Of a stretch of 64,000 bases of DNA, positions 24,369 to 33,258 are shown piece by piece; position 1 is the stretch's first letter; every line of letters begins with the position of its first letter. Source of the DNA: Gillisia sp. CAL575 (GTDB lineage Bacteria; Bacteroidota; Bacteroidia; Flavobacteriales; Flavobacteriaceae); contig NZ_APHJ01000054.1 of assembly GCF_000403785.1 (NCBI RefSeq), positions 1-64,000 of the forward strand. The letters are read 5' to 3'. The position numbers were made by a program, and so were the translations under genes. The notes under the pieces are model-generated. The model was not told the DNA's origin. It searched no databases and was given only the letters and a program-made list of their open reading frames with translations.

Positions 24369-25009
24369 TTTTCAAAAACATATTTAATAATATTTGCTCC
24401 CATTTGTAGAGCTTTCAACCTCACTTCTGGCGGATCCTTATGTACAGCAGGATCTTCCCAGCCATCACCAAGATCACTTTCAAAAGTAAATAGCAAGATA
24501 AGTCTTTCGTTTTCAAATAAACCTAAGGCTTGTGGCCCTAAACCATCATGTTCATGAATTTTAGGTAATCCGTTTGGAAAATTAAAAGCACTGCTAAAAA
24601 TAGGATGAGAAGCTGGTAACTCCAGTAGGTCCTTATTAGGAAAGACCTTTTTTAATTCGGCTCTTATATATTTATTCATCCCATAATTATCATCTATGTG
24701 TAGAAATCCGCCTCCTAATAAATAAGATCTCAAATTTTTAGCCTCATCATTACTAAAAAACACATTTCCATGACCCGTCATGTGGATGAACGGATACTGA
24801 AAGATATCACTGCTTCCAGGTGTTACAGTTTCGACTTTATTTTTAAACGCAGTATTAATATTTTGATTGCAAAATTCTAAAAGATTAGGTAGTGCGGTTG
24901 GGTTTGCATACCAATCTCCACCTCCTTGATATTTCAATAAAGCAATTTCCTGAGAAGTCATAGTGATTCCGAGGAACGAAAAAAGAATTATAACAACAAT
25001 TTTTTTCAT
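24365..25009 (-). CDS. DUF4159 exported protein
   Basis: A 214-residue protein with a signal peptide (about 1-19, ending TSQ). The body matches DUF4159: FIHMTGHGNVFF, then a long GGGFLHIDDNYG motif, which resembles a glutamine-amidotransferase-like flavodoxin fold. Homologues occur in Bacteroidota gliding or MoxR-associated loci, but no function is established. It lies 7 bp after rsmE in the same run. Confidence 0.85.
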   Translation of the reverse strand: MKKIVVIILFSFLGITMTSQEIALLKYQGGGDWYANPTALPNLLEFCNQNINTAFKNKVETVTPGSSDIFQYPFIHMTGHGNVFFSNDEAKNLRSYLLGGGFLHIDDNYGMNKYIRAELKKVFPNKDLLELPASHPIFSSAFNFPNGLPKIHEHDGLGPQALGLFENERLILLFTFESDLGDGWEDPAVHKDPPEVRLKALQMGANIIKYVFEN

Positions 25010-25016
25010 TTAGAAA

Positions 25017-25727
25017 TTATTCTTCGTTGAATAATGCGACGGTATGGCAAGCTACGATCGCAGCGGTTTCAGTTCTTAATCTTGTGTTCCCTAAACTTAC
25101 GGGTTTCCACTCATGTTGTTTTGCCAGAACTATTTCCTCTGAAGAAAAATCTCCCTCAGGACCAATTAAAACAATAGACCTTTCGCCAAATTCCAAACAA
25201 TTTTGCAATGATTTTTTATCTAACTCATCTTCACAATGAGCTATAAATTTGCTACCCTCTGGAGTATCAGTTACAAACTCAGAGAATCTTACTGGTTGAT
25301 TAAGTTTAGGTAAAGTGAAATGCAAAGATTGTTTCATAGCGCTTTGTAAGACTCTTTCAAAACGATCTAATTTAACCACTTTACGTTCGCTATGATCACA
25401 TATAATTGGTGTGATTTCCATGACTCCAATTTCAGTTGCTTTTTCCAAGAACCACTCGTAGCGGTCGTTCATTTTTGTTGGAGCAACAGCCAGATGTAAG
25501 TAGTACTTAGGTTTTTCTTCTATTTTAACCTCAATAACTTTTGCGATACACTGTTGTGCCGTGATTAGAGTTAATTCAGAAATAAATAAAAAACCTTTCC
25601 CATTAGTAACATGCAAAAGATCACCTTCCTTTTTGCGTAATACCTTCACTATATGTTTACTTTCCTCTCGAGGAAATATGATTTGTTGAGCCTGTTCTGA
25701 TATATCTGGATGATAAAATAACTGCAT
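25017..25727 (-). CDS. rsmE: 16S rRNA (uracil-1498-N3)-methyltransferase RsmE
   Basis: A 236-residue SPOUT enzyme that methylates U1498 of 16S rRNA. The N-terminal PUA-like part contains HIVKVLRKKEGD. The SAM knot shows LIGPEGDFSSEE (about 191-202) and LGNTRLRTETAA (about 212-223), both diagnostic. It lies 4 bp downstream of tsaD. Confidence 0.95.
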   Translation of the reverse strand: MQLFYHPDISEQAQQIIFPREESKHIVKVLRKKEGDLLHVTNGKGFLFISELTLITAQQCIAKVIEVKIEEKPKYYLHLAVAPTKMNDRYEWFLEKATEIGVMEITPIICDHSERKVVKLDRFERVLQSAMKQSLHFTLPKLNQPVRFSEFVTDTPEGSKFIAHCEDELDKKSLQNCLEFGERSIVLIGPEGDFSSEEIVLAKQHEWKPVSLGNTRLRTETAAIVACHTVALFNEE

Positions 25728-25731
25728 CTTC

Positions 25732-26754
25732 TTAAATTTTATATCGTGGTTGAGCGGTTACAGAAAGGTCTGTAAATTCTTTTGCTAAGTACTTATAATA
25801 GCCAACAATTCCAATCATCGCTGCATTATCTGTAGTATATTCAAATTTTGGAACATAGGTTTTCCAGCCGTATTTGCCTTCTGCTTCATTTAAGGCTTTT
25901 CTAATACCGCTATTGGCAGAAACTCCGCCTCCAATCGCAATTTGATTAATTCCTGTTTCTTTTACGGCTTTTTTAAGCTTGTCCATTAAGATATTTACAA
26001 TGGTATATTGAATAGAGGCGCAGATATCATTTCTATTTTCTGCAATAAAATTTGGATTTTCCTTTACCTGTTTCTGAATAAAGTAAAGAATAGCAGTTTT
26101 TAATCCGCTGAAGCTAAAATCTAATCCACCTACTTTTGGTTTAGTAAATTTATACGATTTTGGATCTCCAAGCTGTGCATATTTATCTATAAGAGGTCCA
26201 CCAGGATAGGGTAGTCCCATAATTTTAGCACTTTTATCATAAGCTTCACCCACCGCATCATCTATCGTTTGCCCAATAACTTCCATTTCAAAATGACTGG
26301 AAACTTTTACAATTTGGGTATGGCCACCACTAATGGTGAGAGCAAGAAACGGAAACTCAGGGGTTTTAAAATTTTGCTCCTTAATAAAATGTGCTAAAAT
26401 ATGCGCTTGCATATGGTTCACTTCTATTAAAGGAATGTTAAGTCCTAAGGCTAAGGATTTCGCAAAAGAAGTTCCTACAAGAAGAGAACCCATTAAACCA
26501 GGTCCTTTAGTAAATGCAATTGCAGATATGTCTTTTTTGTCGATATTTGCCTCAGCAATTGCTTGATGAATAACAGGAACAATATTTTGTTGATGGGCTC
26601 TAGACGCGAGTTCTGGAACAACACCCCCAAATTTTTGATGCACCTCTTGGGTAGCAACAATATTGGATAACAAAGTATCGTTTTTTAGTATAGCGGCGGC
26701 TGTATCATCGCAAGATGATTCTATAGCCAGAATGTATATATTTTGGGAAGCCAT
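25732..26754 (-). CDS. tsaD: tRNA N6-adenosine threonylcarbamoyltransferase TsaD
   Basis: A 340-residue ASKHA-fold enzyme that transfers threonylcarbamoyl to A37 of ANN-decoding tRNAs, acting with TsaB and TsaE. Metal ligands are H114 and H118 in the HMQAH motif. IESSCDDT (11-18) is the N-terminal signature, and GGGVSAN is the nucleotide motif. Full length. It is the first gene of a six-gene minus-strand run. Confidence 0.97.
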   Translation of the reverse strand: MASQNIYILAIESSCDDTAAAILKNDTLLSNIVATQEVHQKFGGVVPELASRAHQQNIVPVIHQAIAEANIDKKDISAIAFTKGPGLMGSLLVGTSFAKSLALGLNIPLIEVNHMQAHILAHFIKEQNFKTPEFPFLALTISGGHTQIVKVSSHFEMEVIGQTIDDAVGEAYDKSAKIMGLPYPGGPLIDKYAQLGDPKSYKFTKPKVGGLDFSFSGLKTAILYFIQKQVKENPNFIAENRNDICASIQYTIVNILMDKLKKAVKETGINQIAIGGGVSANSGIRKALNEAEGKYGWKTYVPKFEYTTDNAAMIGIVGYYKYLAKEFTDLSVTAQPRYKI

Positions 26755-26792
26755 TAAGAAAAGGTAGGCATATTAATTGTTAATATTGTTTA

Positions 26793-26800
26793 CAAAGTTA
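26793..26800 (-). promoter_or_regulatory. -7 box (TAACTTTG) for the tsaD run
   Basis: On the minus strand TAACTTTG is an exact TAnnTTTG box, 38 bp upstream of the tsaD ATG. A TTG lies 16 bp further upstream, a little closer than the usual 19-20. Confidence 0.45.
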
Positions 26801-26826
26801 AAACATAAAAGCATATCAAAAAATTC

Positions 26827-29800
26827 TTGAAAATACTAATTAGAACAGTAGTAGCGCTACTGTTGTTTTTCGTTTTTTTATTGATTTTATTTTCTATTCC
26901 TGCCGTGCAAACTTCGGTGGCAAAAAAGATAACAAATTCTTTACAAGAACGTTCAGATATTGATGTGTCTGTAGGTAGAGTTAGCCTGTCATATTTTGGA
27001 AAAGTTAAACTAAACGAAGTTCTTGTAAAAGATCATCACGAAAACACCTTACTTGATATACAGGAATTTAGCACTTCTATACTTGGAATTTCTAATCTAA
27101 TAGCCAATAATCCAAACCTAGGAAGTTCTACAGCAGAAGGCTTTATTTTTAAGATGAAACGCTATAAAGGAGAAGACTCAGATAACCTTAGTATTCTTCT
27201 GGATAAATTAAAAACTGAGCCCACTGGAGAACCAAAACAATTCACTTTAAAGGTTCGGGATATCTTTATTTCTAATGGGTATTACAGCTATGTAGATGAA
27301 AATATTACTTATCCAGAAGTGATTATTCTGGATAAGCTAGAGCTGCAAGCAGAATATCTGGATGTGGTAGATCAAAATTTTAAGGTGCGAATAAATTCTT
27401 TACAGGCTGAAGAAGGACGTGGAATAGATATTCGGGACCTAAAAACGGATTTTTCGTATTCGCCTACTAATATGAATTTAGAATCTTTTCTGCTAATAAC
27501 ACCGTATTCTAAACTAGATGGATCAATTGAGATGAACTATATCCTAGAGGATTTCTCAGATTTTCTAAACAAAGTTCAGCTCAAAGCTTCATTTAACGAC
27601 TCAAACATTTCTACGAACGATCTGGTTAATTTTTATGCAGCCTTCGGAAGCAATCAAAACATACAAATAACAACAGACCTAGAGGGAACATTGAATGATT
27701 TTGATCTAAAAAACTTAGATCTTAAGGGGATGGACAGAAGCCGGATTGACGGATTTATAAATCTAAAAGGAGCATTTTCAGAAGGGATGAATGATTTTGT
27801 GCTGACTGGAGATTTTAACGAGTTGGCTTCAAATTACTATGATCTAGTTAATTTTTTACCTTCAATTTTAAAAGATAAATTGCCATTAACGCTTCGTGAA
27901 TTTGGAAATTTAAGTCTGAAAGGAAAAACGGTGGTCACAAAAAATTCCTTAGAGGCAAATGTTCTTATAAATACTCAGTTAGGTAGTGCTAAGGCAGATT
28001 TTGTAATGAATAATATAAGTAACAATCAAGATGTTAATTATAAAGGAAATCTGGTTTTCAATCAATTCAATATCGGTAGGCTATTAGATAATAAAGATCT
28101 GGGCAAGACAAGTTTAAATCTGAATATAAATGGGAGCGGATTTACTCAGGAATCTTTAAACACTCAAATTCGAGGTAAAATTTCAAGATTAAACTTTAAA
28201 AATTATACCTATTCAGATATCAGTATCCTTGGTAATGTTAGAAACTCTGTGTTTAATGGAAATTTCAACTCTAATGACCCTAATTTTAAGTTAGAATTCA
28301 ATGGTCTAGTAGACATTTCAGAGAAAGTTAACGTGTATGATTTTCAGGCATCGATAGCCTATGCAGATCTTCATGAGCTAAATTTAATTACTCGCGATAG
28401 CATTTCAATATTAAAGGGAGATATTCTAATAAACATGCAGGGTAACACCTTGGATAATGTTGCGGGAAAAGTCTTATTATTAAATACTTCTTATCAAAAC
28501 CAAACCGATCTATATTATTTTGATGATCTAGAGGTAAATTCCACTTTTGATGCTGAAGGGGTTAGAACCATCGCCGTAAATTCTCCAGATGTAATTAACG
28601 GTCAGGTCGTTGGAAAATTTAAAGTTTCTGAAGTTGGCGCTTTAATAATGAATTCTATAGGAAGTATTTACACTAACTATAGACCAAATGTAATTACAAC
28701 AGATCAATATTTAGAATTTGATTTTGATATCTATAACAAGATTGTAGAAGTATTCTTTCCAGAAGTGGCACTTGCGCCAAATACCTTTATTCGAGGAAGA
28801 ATAGAATCTGATGAATCTGAATTTAAACTCACTTTTAAATCACCTAAGATCGAAGCTTTTGGGAATATGATGAAGGATATTAATATTCAAGTAGACAACA
28901 ATAATCCTATTTATAATACTTATGTAGAAGCAGATAGTGTTTCAACCCAATACTATAATTTTTCAGAATTTAGCCTTATTAACGTAACCCTTCGAGATAC
29001 ATTATTTATACGTTCAGAATTTCAAGGAGGTAGGAATAACAAGGATGTTTTCAATCTTAACTTTTATCATACCATTAATGAACAGAATAAATCTGTAGTG
29101 GGAATTCAAAAATCTGATGTGAAATTTAAAGAGAACATTTGGTTCTTAAACGAAAATAATAATAGAAGCAACAAGATTGTTTTCGACAATAAATTTAATG
29201 ATGTTGTTATAGATTCATTGGTTTTAAGCCATGAGCAAGAATTTATCAGATTAAATGGAAATTTAAAAGATAGCACCTATAAAGATTTCAAAATAGCCTT
29301 CGAAAATGTAGATGTAGGTAAGATAACACCAGATATTGATAGCTTGGATATTGCTGGTACGCTAAATGGAAAGCTGAATTTACTCCAAGAAAAGGGCACG
29401 TATTATCCAAACACATCATTAACTATTCAGGATCTTGCAGTTAACGATAACCCATTGGGTAATTTAAAGCTCGATGTAGATGGTAAAGGGGATCTTACTT
29501 TTTATAATATAGATGCCACTTTAACTAATAAAGGATTTGAATCTTTGAATGCTCAAGGAGGTATTAATGTAGGGAATAGTCCAACAATAGATTTGGATGT
29601 GAACCTTCGAAAGTTCAATCTCGCCGCATTTAGTGCACTAGGAAGAGATGCGATAGATAATATTAGAGGGCTTGCATCTGGAGATGCAAAGGTGAGTGGT
29701 AATTATAAAAATCCAGATATCACAGGGAAATTATCTTTGGAAAAAGCTGGTCTTCGAGTGCCTTATTTAAATGTAGATCTAGATTTTAAAGAAAATGCTA

Positions 29801-31245
29801 CAGTAAACCTCACCAAGCAGCAATTCAATTTTGATGAGATAGAAGTAGTAGATACTAAATATAAAACATCAGGAATTTTAGATGGAATTATTTCTCATAA
29901 GAACTTTAAAGAATGGTTTTTAGATCTTAGTGTAACCAGTGACAGATTACTGGTTTTAGATACAGAATCTACTGAAGACGCTTTATATTATGGAACTGCA
30001 TTTATAGATGGTTTTGCGAGTATAAAAGGACCTACAGATGAGTTAGTGATAGATGTGAATGCCTCTACTGCCAAGGGTACGGTATTTAAAATCCCATTAA
30101 ATGATACCGAATCTATTGGAGATAACTCGTATATCCACTTTTTAAGTCCTGAGGAAAAAGCATCACGTCTAGCCGGGATCCCAATTCAAATTCCTGAAGT
30201 AAAGGGCTTAGAATTAAATTTTGATTTGGATATTACTAATGATGCAGAAGTGGAAGTGGTAGTAGATCAAACCAGCGGAAGTACTCTTAGGGGTCGTGGA
30301 GCAGGAAACTTATTATTGGAGATCAATACCAATGGGAAGTTTAATATGTGGGGAGATTTTGTAGTTTATCAGGGAGTTTATAATTTTAAATATGCAGGTT
30401 TAGTCCAGAAGGTGTTTCAGGTGCGCTCAGGAAGTAGTATTAACTGGGATGGGAATCCAACCCAGGCACAATTAGACGTTAGTGCAGTATACGAAGTAAA
30501 CGCTAACCCGGCAGTGCTATTGGAAAATCCATCAATCAACAGGAAGATCCCTGTAGAAGTAGTTATTTTATTACAAGGTCAAATTGCACAGCCAGATATT
30601 ACTTTTAATGTAGAATTTCCTAATGCCAGCTCAGTGGTACGTTCAGAATTAGAATATAGAATAAGCGATAGAGCTAGCAGAGAACTGCAAGCATTATTCT
30701 TGGTTACTCAAGGATCATTTTATAGTGAATTTGCACTTGGACAAAATGCTATAACCGGGAACTTAGTAGAAAGAGCTTCTTCATTAGTAAATGATATTTT
30801 TGCTGATGAAGATGGTAAATTCCAGGTAGGTGTAAATTATGTACAAGGAGACCGTACTCCAGATCAGCAAACGGTAGATAGATTTGGATTAACCTTATCT
30901 ACACAAATAACCAATAGAGTGCTTATAAATGGGCAAGTTGGAGTCCCTGTGGGAGGAGTTACTGAATCTATAATTGTAGGAGATGTAGAGATTGAGTTTT
31001 TGCTGAATGAGGATGGTAGTTTACGTGCTAAAGTTTTTAACAGAGAAAACAATATTCAGTTTATAGGAGAAGAAATCGGGTTTACCCAAGGAATTGGACT
31101 TTCCTATTCGGTAGATTTTGACACTTTTAAAGAATTAATAAGAAAGATTTTAAATAAGGAGATCGTAAAATCTGTTGAAGAAAAAGAGCAAGAAGAATCT
31201 GCTAAATCTTTAGCTCCAAAGTATATAGTTTTCCCAAAACAATAA
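26827..31245 (+). CDS. tamB: TamB-like translocation/assembly module protein (DUF490)
   Basis: A 1472-residue protein with one N-terminal transmembrane segment (about 5-24) and a long beta-rich periplasmic body ending in a DUF490/TamB domain (about 1050-1430). TamB-type proteins bridge the inner membrane to a BamA-like partner and help move lipids or outer-membrane proteins. No BamA-family gene lies next to it. Translation starts at TTG. It is divergent from tsaD. Confidence 0.88.
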   Translation: MKILIRTVVALLLFFVFLLILFSIPAVQTSVAKKITNSLQERSDIDVSVGRVSLSYFGKVKLNEVLVKDHHENTLLDIQEFSTSILGISNLIANNPNLGSSTAEGFIFKMKRYKGEDSDNLSILLDKLKTEPTGEPKQFTLKVRDIFISNGYYSYVDENITYPEVIILDKLELQAEYLDVVDQNFKVRINSLQAEEGRGIDIRDLKTDFSYSPTNMNLESFLLITPYSKLDGSIEMNYILEDFSDFLNKVQLKASFNDSNISTNDLVNFYAAFGSNQNIQITTDLEGTLNDFDLKNLDLKGMDRSRIDGFINLKGAFSEGMNDFVLTGDFNELASNYYDLVNFLPSILKDKLPLTLREFGNLSLKGKTVVTKNSLEANVLINTQLGSAKADFVMNNISNNQDVNYKGNLVFNQFNIGRLLDNKDLGKTSLNLNINGSGFTQESLNTQIRGKISRLNFKNYTYSDISILGNVRNSVFNGNFNSNDPNFKLEFNGLVDISEKVNVYDFQASIAYADLHELNLITRDSISILKGDILINMQGNTLDNVAGKVLLLNTSYQNQTDLYYFDDLEVNSTFDAEGVRTIAVNSPDVINGQVVGKFKVSEVGALIMNSIGSIYTNYRPNVITTDQYLEFDFDIYNKIVEVFFPEVALAPNTFIRGRIESDESEFKLTFKSPKIEAFGNMMKDINIQVDNNNPIYNTYVEADSVSTQYYNFSEFSLINVTLRDTLFIRSEFQGGRNNKDVFNLNFYHTINEQNKSVVGIQKSDVKFKENIWFLNENNNRSNKIVFDNKFNDVVIDSLVLSHEQEFIRLNGNLKDSTYKDFKIAFENVDVGKITPDIDSLDIAGTLNGKLNLLQEKGTYYPNTSLTIQDLAVNDNPLGNLKLDVDGKGDLTFYNIDATLTNKGFESLNAQGGINVGNSPTIDLDVNLRKFNLAAFSALGRDAIDNIRGLASGDAKVSGNYKNPDITGKLSLEKAGLRVPYLNVDLDFKENATVNLTKQQFNFDEIEVVDTKYKTSGILDGIISHKNFKEWFLDLSVTSDRLLVLDTESTEDALYYGTAFIDGFASIKGPTDELVIDVNASTAKGTVFKIPLNDTESIGDNSYIHFLSPEEKASRLAGIPIQIPEVKGLELNFDLDITNDAEVEVVVDQTSGSTLRGRGAGNLLLEINTNGKFNMWGDFVVYQGVYNFKYAGLVQKVFQVRSGSSINWDGNPTQAQLDVSAVYEVNANPAVLLENPSINRKIPVEVVILLQGQIAQPDITFNVEFPNASSVVRSELEYRISDRASRELQALFLVTQGSFYSEFALGQNAITGNLVERASSLVNDIFADEDGKFQVGVNYVQGDRTPDQQTVDRFGLTLSTQITNRVLINGQVGVPVGGVTESIIVGDVEIEFLLNEDGSLRAKVFNRENNIQFIGEEIGFTQGIGLSYSVDFDTFKELIRKILNKEIVKSVEEKEQEESAKSLAPKYIVFPKQ

Positions 31246-31290
31246 TGATCTTCTATTTTTTATAAGATTGATTCATATTAAACAGTTCAT

Positions 31291-31320
31291 GATGCCAAAC
31301 TTGTTTTAGAATTTCATCTC
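31291..31320. repeat. Decayed REP-like palindrome
   Basis: GATGCCAAACTTGTTTTAGA and the following ATTTCATCTC differ at a few bases from the GTCATCCTGAACTTGTTTCAGGATCTCA-type element seen elsewhere in the window. The remaining 277 bp between tamB and pfkA show nothing else except TTACTTTG (31489-31496), a one-mismatch -7 box for pfkA. Confidence 0.4.
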
Positions 31321-31522
31321 AACTGTTAATTAAAAAACGCTACAACCAAATCAGGGTGAGGGACCAACTGATATTTAAGGCCTAAAAAAATATCTTTGCT
31401 ACTGAACTTAGAACCATAGAATGATCATTAGTAAAAACTCAAATTAAATTTCGGTTAAATAAAGCCTCATATTTTAACAGTTTCAAATTTACTTTGTAAT
31501 TTTAAAATTCAAAGAAGTATTT

Positions 31523-32509
31523 ATGAAGAACACTATCAAACGAATAGGCGTGATGACTTCTGGCGGTGATTCTCCAGGGATGAATGCTGCAATTCGGGCT
31601 GTGGCAAGATCTTGTGCCTACTACAATATACAATGTGTAGGATTCTATCGAGGATTTCAAGGAATGATTGAGGGAGACTTTGTGGAAATGGATGCGCGTA
31701 GCGTAAGAAATATCATTTCCAGAGGTGGAACTATCTTAAAGTCGGCCAGATCTAAAGAGTTTCTTACTCCAGAAGGGAGACAAAAGGCTGCTGATAGTCT
31801 TAAAAGAGCTGAAGTAGATGCAATGATTCTTATTGGTGGAGATGGAACATTTAGAGGAGGACAGATCTTCAGTAAAGAGCATAACATTCCCGTGATAGGT
31901 GTTCCGGGCACTATAGACAATGACATATTTGGAACTCATTATACCATTGGATATGATACTGCATTAAATACCGTAGTAGAAGCGATAGATAAAATTAGAG
32001 ATACTGCCAGTTCTCACAATAGATTATTTTTTGTGGAAGTAATGGGAAGAGATGCAGGATTTATAGCATTGAATAGTGGAGTAGGAGCTGGTGCAGAAGA
32101 AATTTTGATCCCAGAAGAAGATCTTGGGCTGGAACGATTATTATGTTCTTTAGAGCGCAGTAGAAATTCAGGTAAAACTTCTAGCATAGTAGTGGTTTCT
32201 GAAGGAGACAAGATTGGTAAGAACGTCTTTGAATTAGCAGAATATGTAACAAAGAATCTTCCAGATTATGATTCTAAAGTTACAGTTCTTGGTCATATAC
32301 AACGTGGAGGAAGTCCAAGTTGTTTTGATAGGGTTTTAGCTAGCAGATTGTGTGTGAAAGCAGTTGAATTATTGCTAGATGGGCAAAAAGATCTGATGGT
32401 AGGTTTTGTAAATAATCAAATTGAATCCTGTACCTTAGAAAGTGCTTTAAAAGAAAAGCATGCTATTAATCTAGAACTATTAAGAATTTCAGACATTTTA
32501 TCAACTTAG
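31523..32509 (+). CDS. pfkA: ATP-dependent 6-phosphofructokinase
   Basis: A 328-residue glycolytic enzyme converting fructose-6-phosphate to fructose-1,6-bisphosphate. GGDSPGMN (14-21) binds ATP. GGDGT (105-109), with Gly rather than Asp at the fourth place, marks ATP rather than PPi use. The catalytic GTIDND (129-134, D132) and MGRDAG substrate loop are intact. Length and motifs are normal for the bacterial ATP-PFK group. A methylglyoxal synthase remnant follows immediately. Confidence 0.96.
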   Translation: MKNTIKRIGVMTSGGDSPGMNAAIRAVARSCAYYNIQCVGFYRGFQGMIEGDFVEMDARSVRNIISRGGTILKSARSKEFLTPEGRQKAADSLKRAEVDAMILIGGDGTFRGGQIFSKEHNIPVIGVPGTIDNDIFGTHYTIGYDTALNTVVEAIDKIRDTASSHNRLFFVEVMGRDAGFIALNSGVGAGAEEILIPEEDLGLERLLCSLERSRNSGKTSSIVVVSEGDKIGKNVFELAEYVTKNLPDYDSKVTVLGHIQRGGSPSCFDRVLASRLCVKAVELLLDGQKDLMVGFVNNQIESCTLESALKEKHAINLELLRISDILST

Positions 32510-32512
32510 AAT

Positions 32513-32870
32513 ATGACAATTGCGAGTATAGCTCAAAATGGGGAAAAACCAGAAATGGCCTAGTGTTTAAATAAATACAAGGAGATTCTTCGTTCAAAAC
32601 ATATTAAGCTTATTGCCACTGTACAACGGGAGCAAAAACGAAGAAGCCGGTTTTGAGGTAGAGAAATTATTATCTGGACCATCTGGCGAGATGCTCAAAT
32701 TGTATCTAGATTGGTAAAGTAAAACTAGCAATGGTAATCTTTTTTAGAGATCCGTTAGATATACATCCACATAAACCAGACATTTTTTGCTTATGAGGAT
32801 GTGTGATGCTCATAATATTCCGTTAGATACTAATCCTGCTACCGCAAGATTAGTGATGAAAGCTATTTAG
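32513..32870 (+). pseudogene. mgsA: Decayed methylglyoxal synthase
   Basis: The DNA encodes MgsA in broken pieces. From ATG 32513: MTIASIAQNGEKPEMA, a TAG at 32561, then LNKYKEILRSKHIKLIAT. A shift near 32622 gives KNEEAGFEVEKLLSGPSG. A shift at about 32690 gives DAQIVSRLV. Another near 32717 gives MVIFFRDPLDIHPHKPDIF. A last one near 32793 gives MCDAHNIPLDTNPATARLV to a TAG at 32868. The reading frames go 2-0-2-1-0 (modulo 3). The pieces are in the correct order and cover the whole 120-residue enzyme. One stop plus at least four shifts shows loss of function. Its end overlaps the ridA stop codon. Confidence 0.93.
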
Positions 32871-33243
32871 AAGCGATTACACTAATTTCTACATTTACAA
32901 ATTTTGGAAGATTAGCTACTTCAACTGTTTCTCTGGCTGGAGCAGTTTCTGCATTGAAATAACGAGCATAAACTTCATTTATCTGTGCAAAATTATTCAT
33001 GTCACTAATAAAGATCGAAGATTTCAAGACGTTTTCGAAAGTCATTCCTGCTTCAGTAAGAATAGCTTTTAAATTCTCCATTACTAATTCAGTTTCTTCT
33101 TGAATAGAACTTGTAACTAAATTCCCGGTTTTTGGATCTATTGCAATTTGACCCGAAGTATATAGCATATCTCCATTTAAAACTGCCTGGTTATAAGGTC
33201 CAATAGGAGCAGGAGCGTTGGAAGTATTGATTATTTTTTTCAT
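32863..33243 (-). CDS. ridA: RidA family enamine/imine deaminase
   Basis: A 126-residue RidA/YjgF protein, which hydrolyses reactive enamines from PLP enzymes. The N-terminal APAPIGPYNQAV and the C-terminal ARETVEVANLPK contain the conserved tyrosine and arginine. The length is normal. It lies 15 bp downstream of lptD on the same strand, so it may share its transcript. Confidence 0.94.
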   Translation of the reverse strand: MKKIINTSNAPAPIGPYNQAVLNGDMLYTSGQIAIDPKTGNLVTSSIQEETELVMENLKAILTEAGMTFENVLKSSIFISDMNNFAQINEVYARYFNAETAPARETVEVANLPKFVNVEISVIASK

Positions 33244-33258
33244 AATAAAAAGTTTTAG

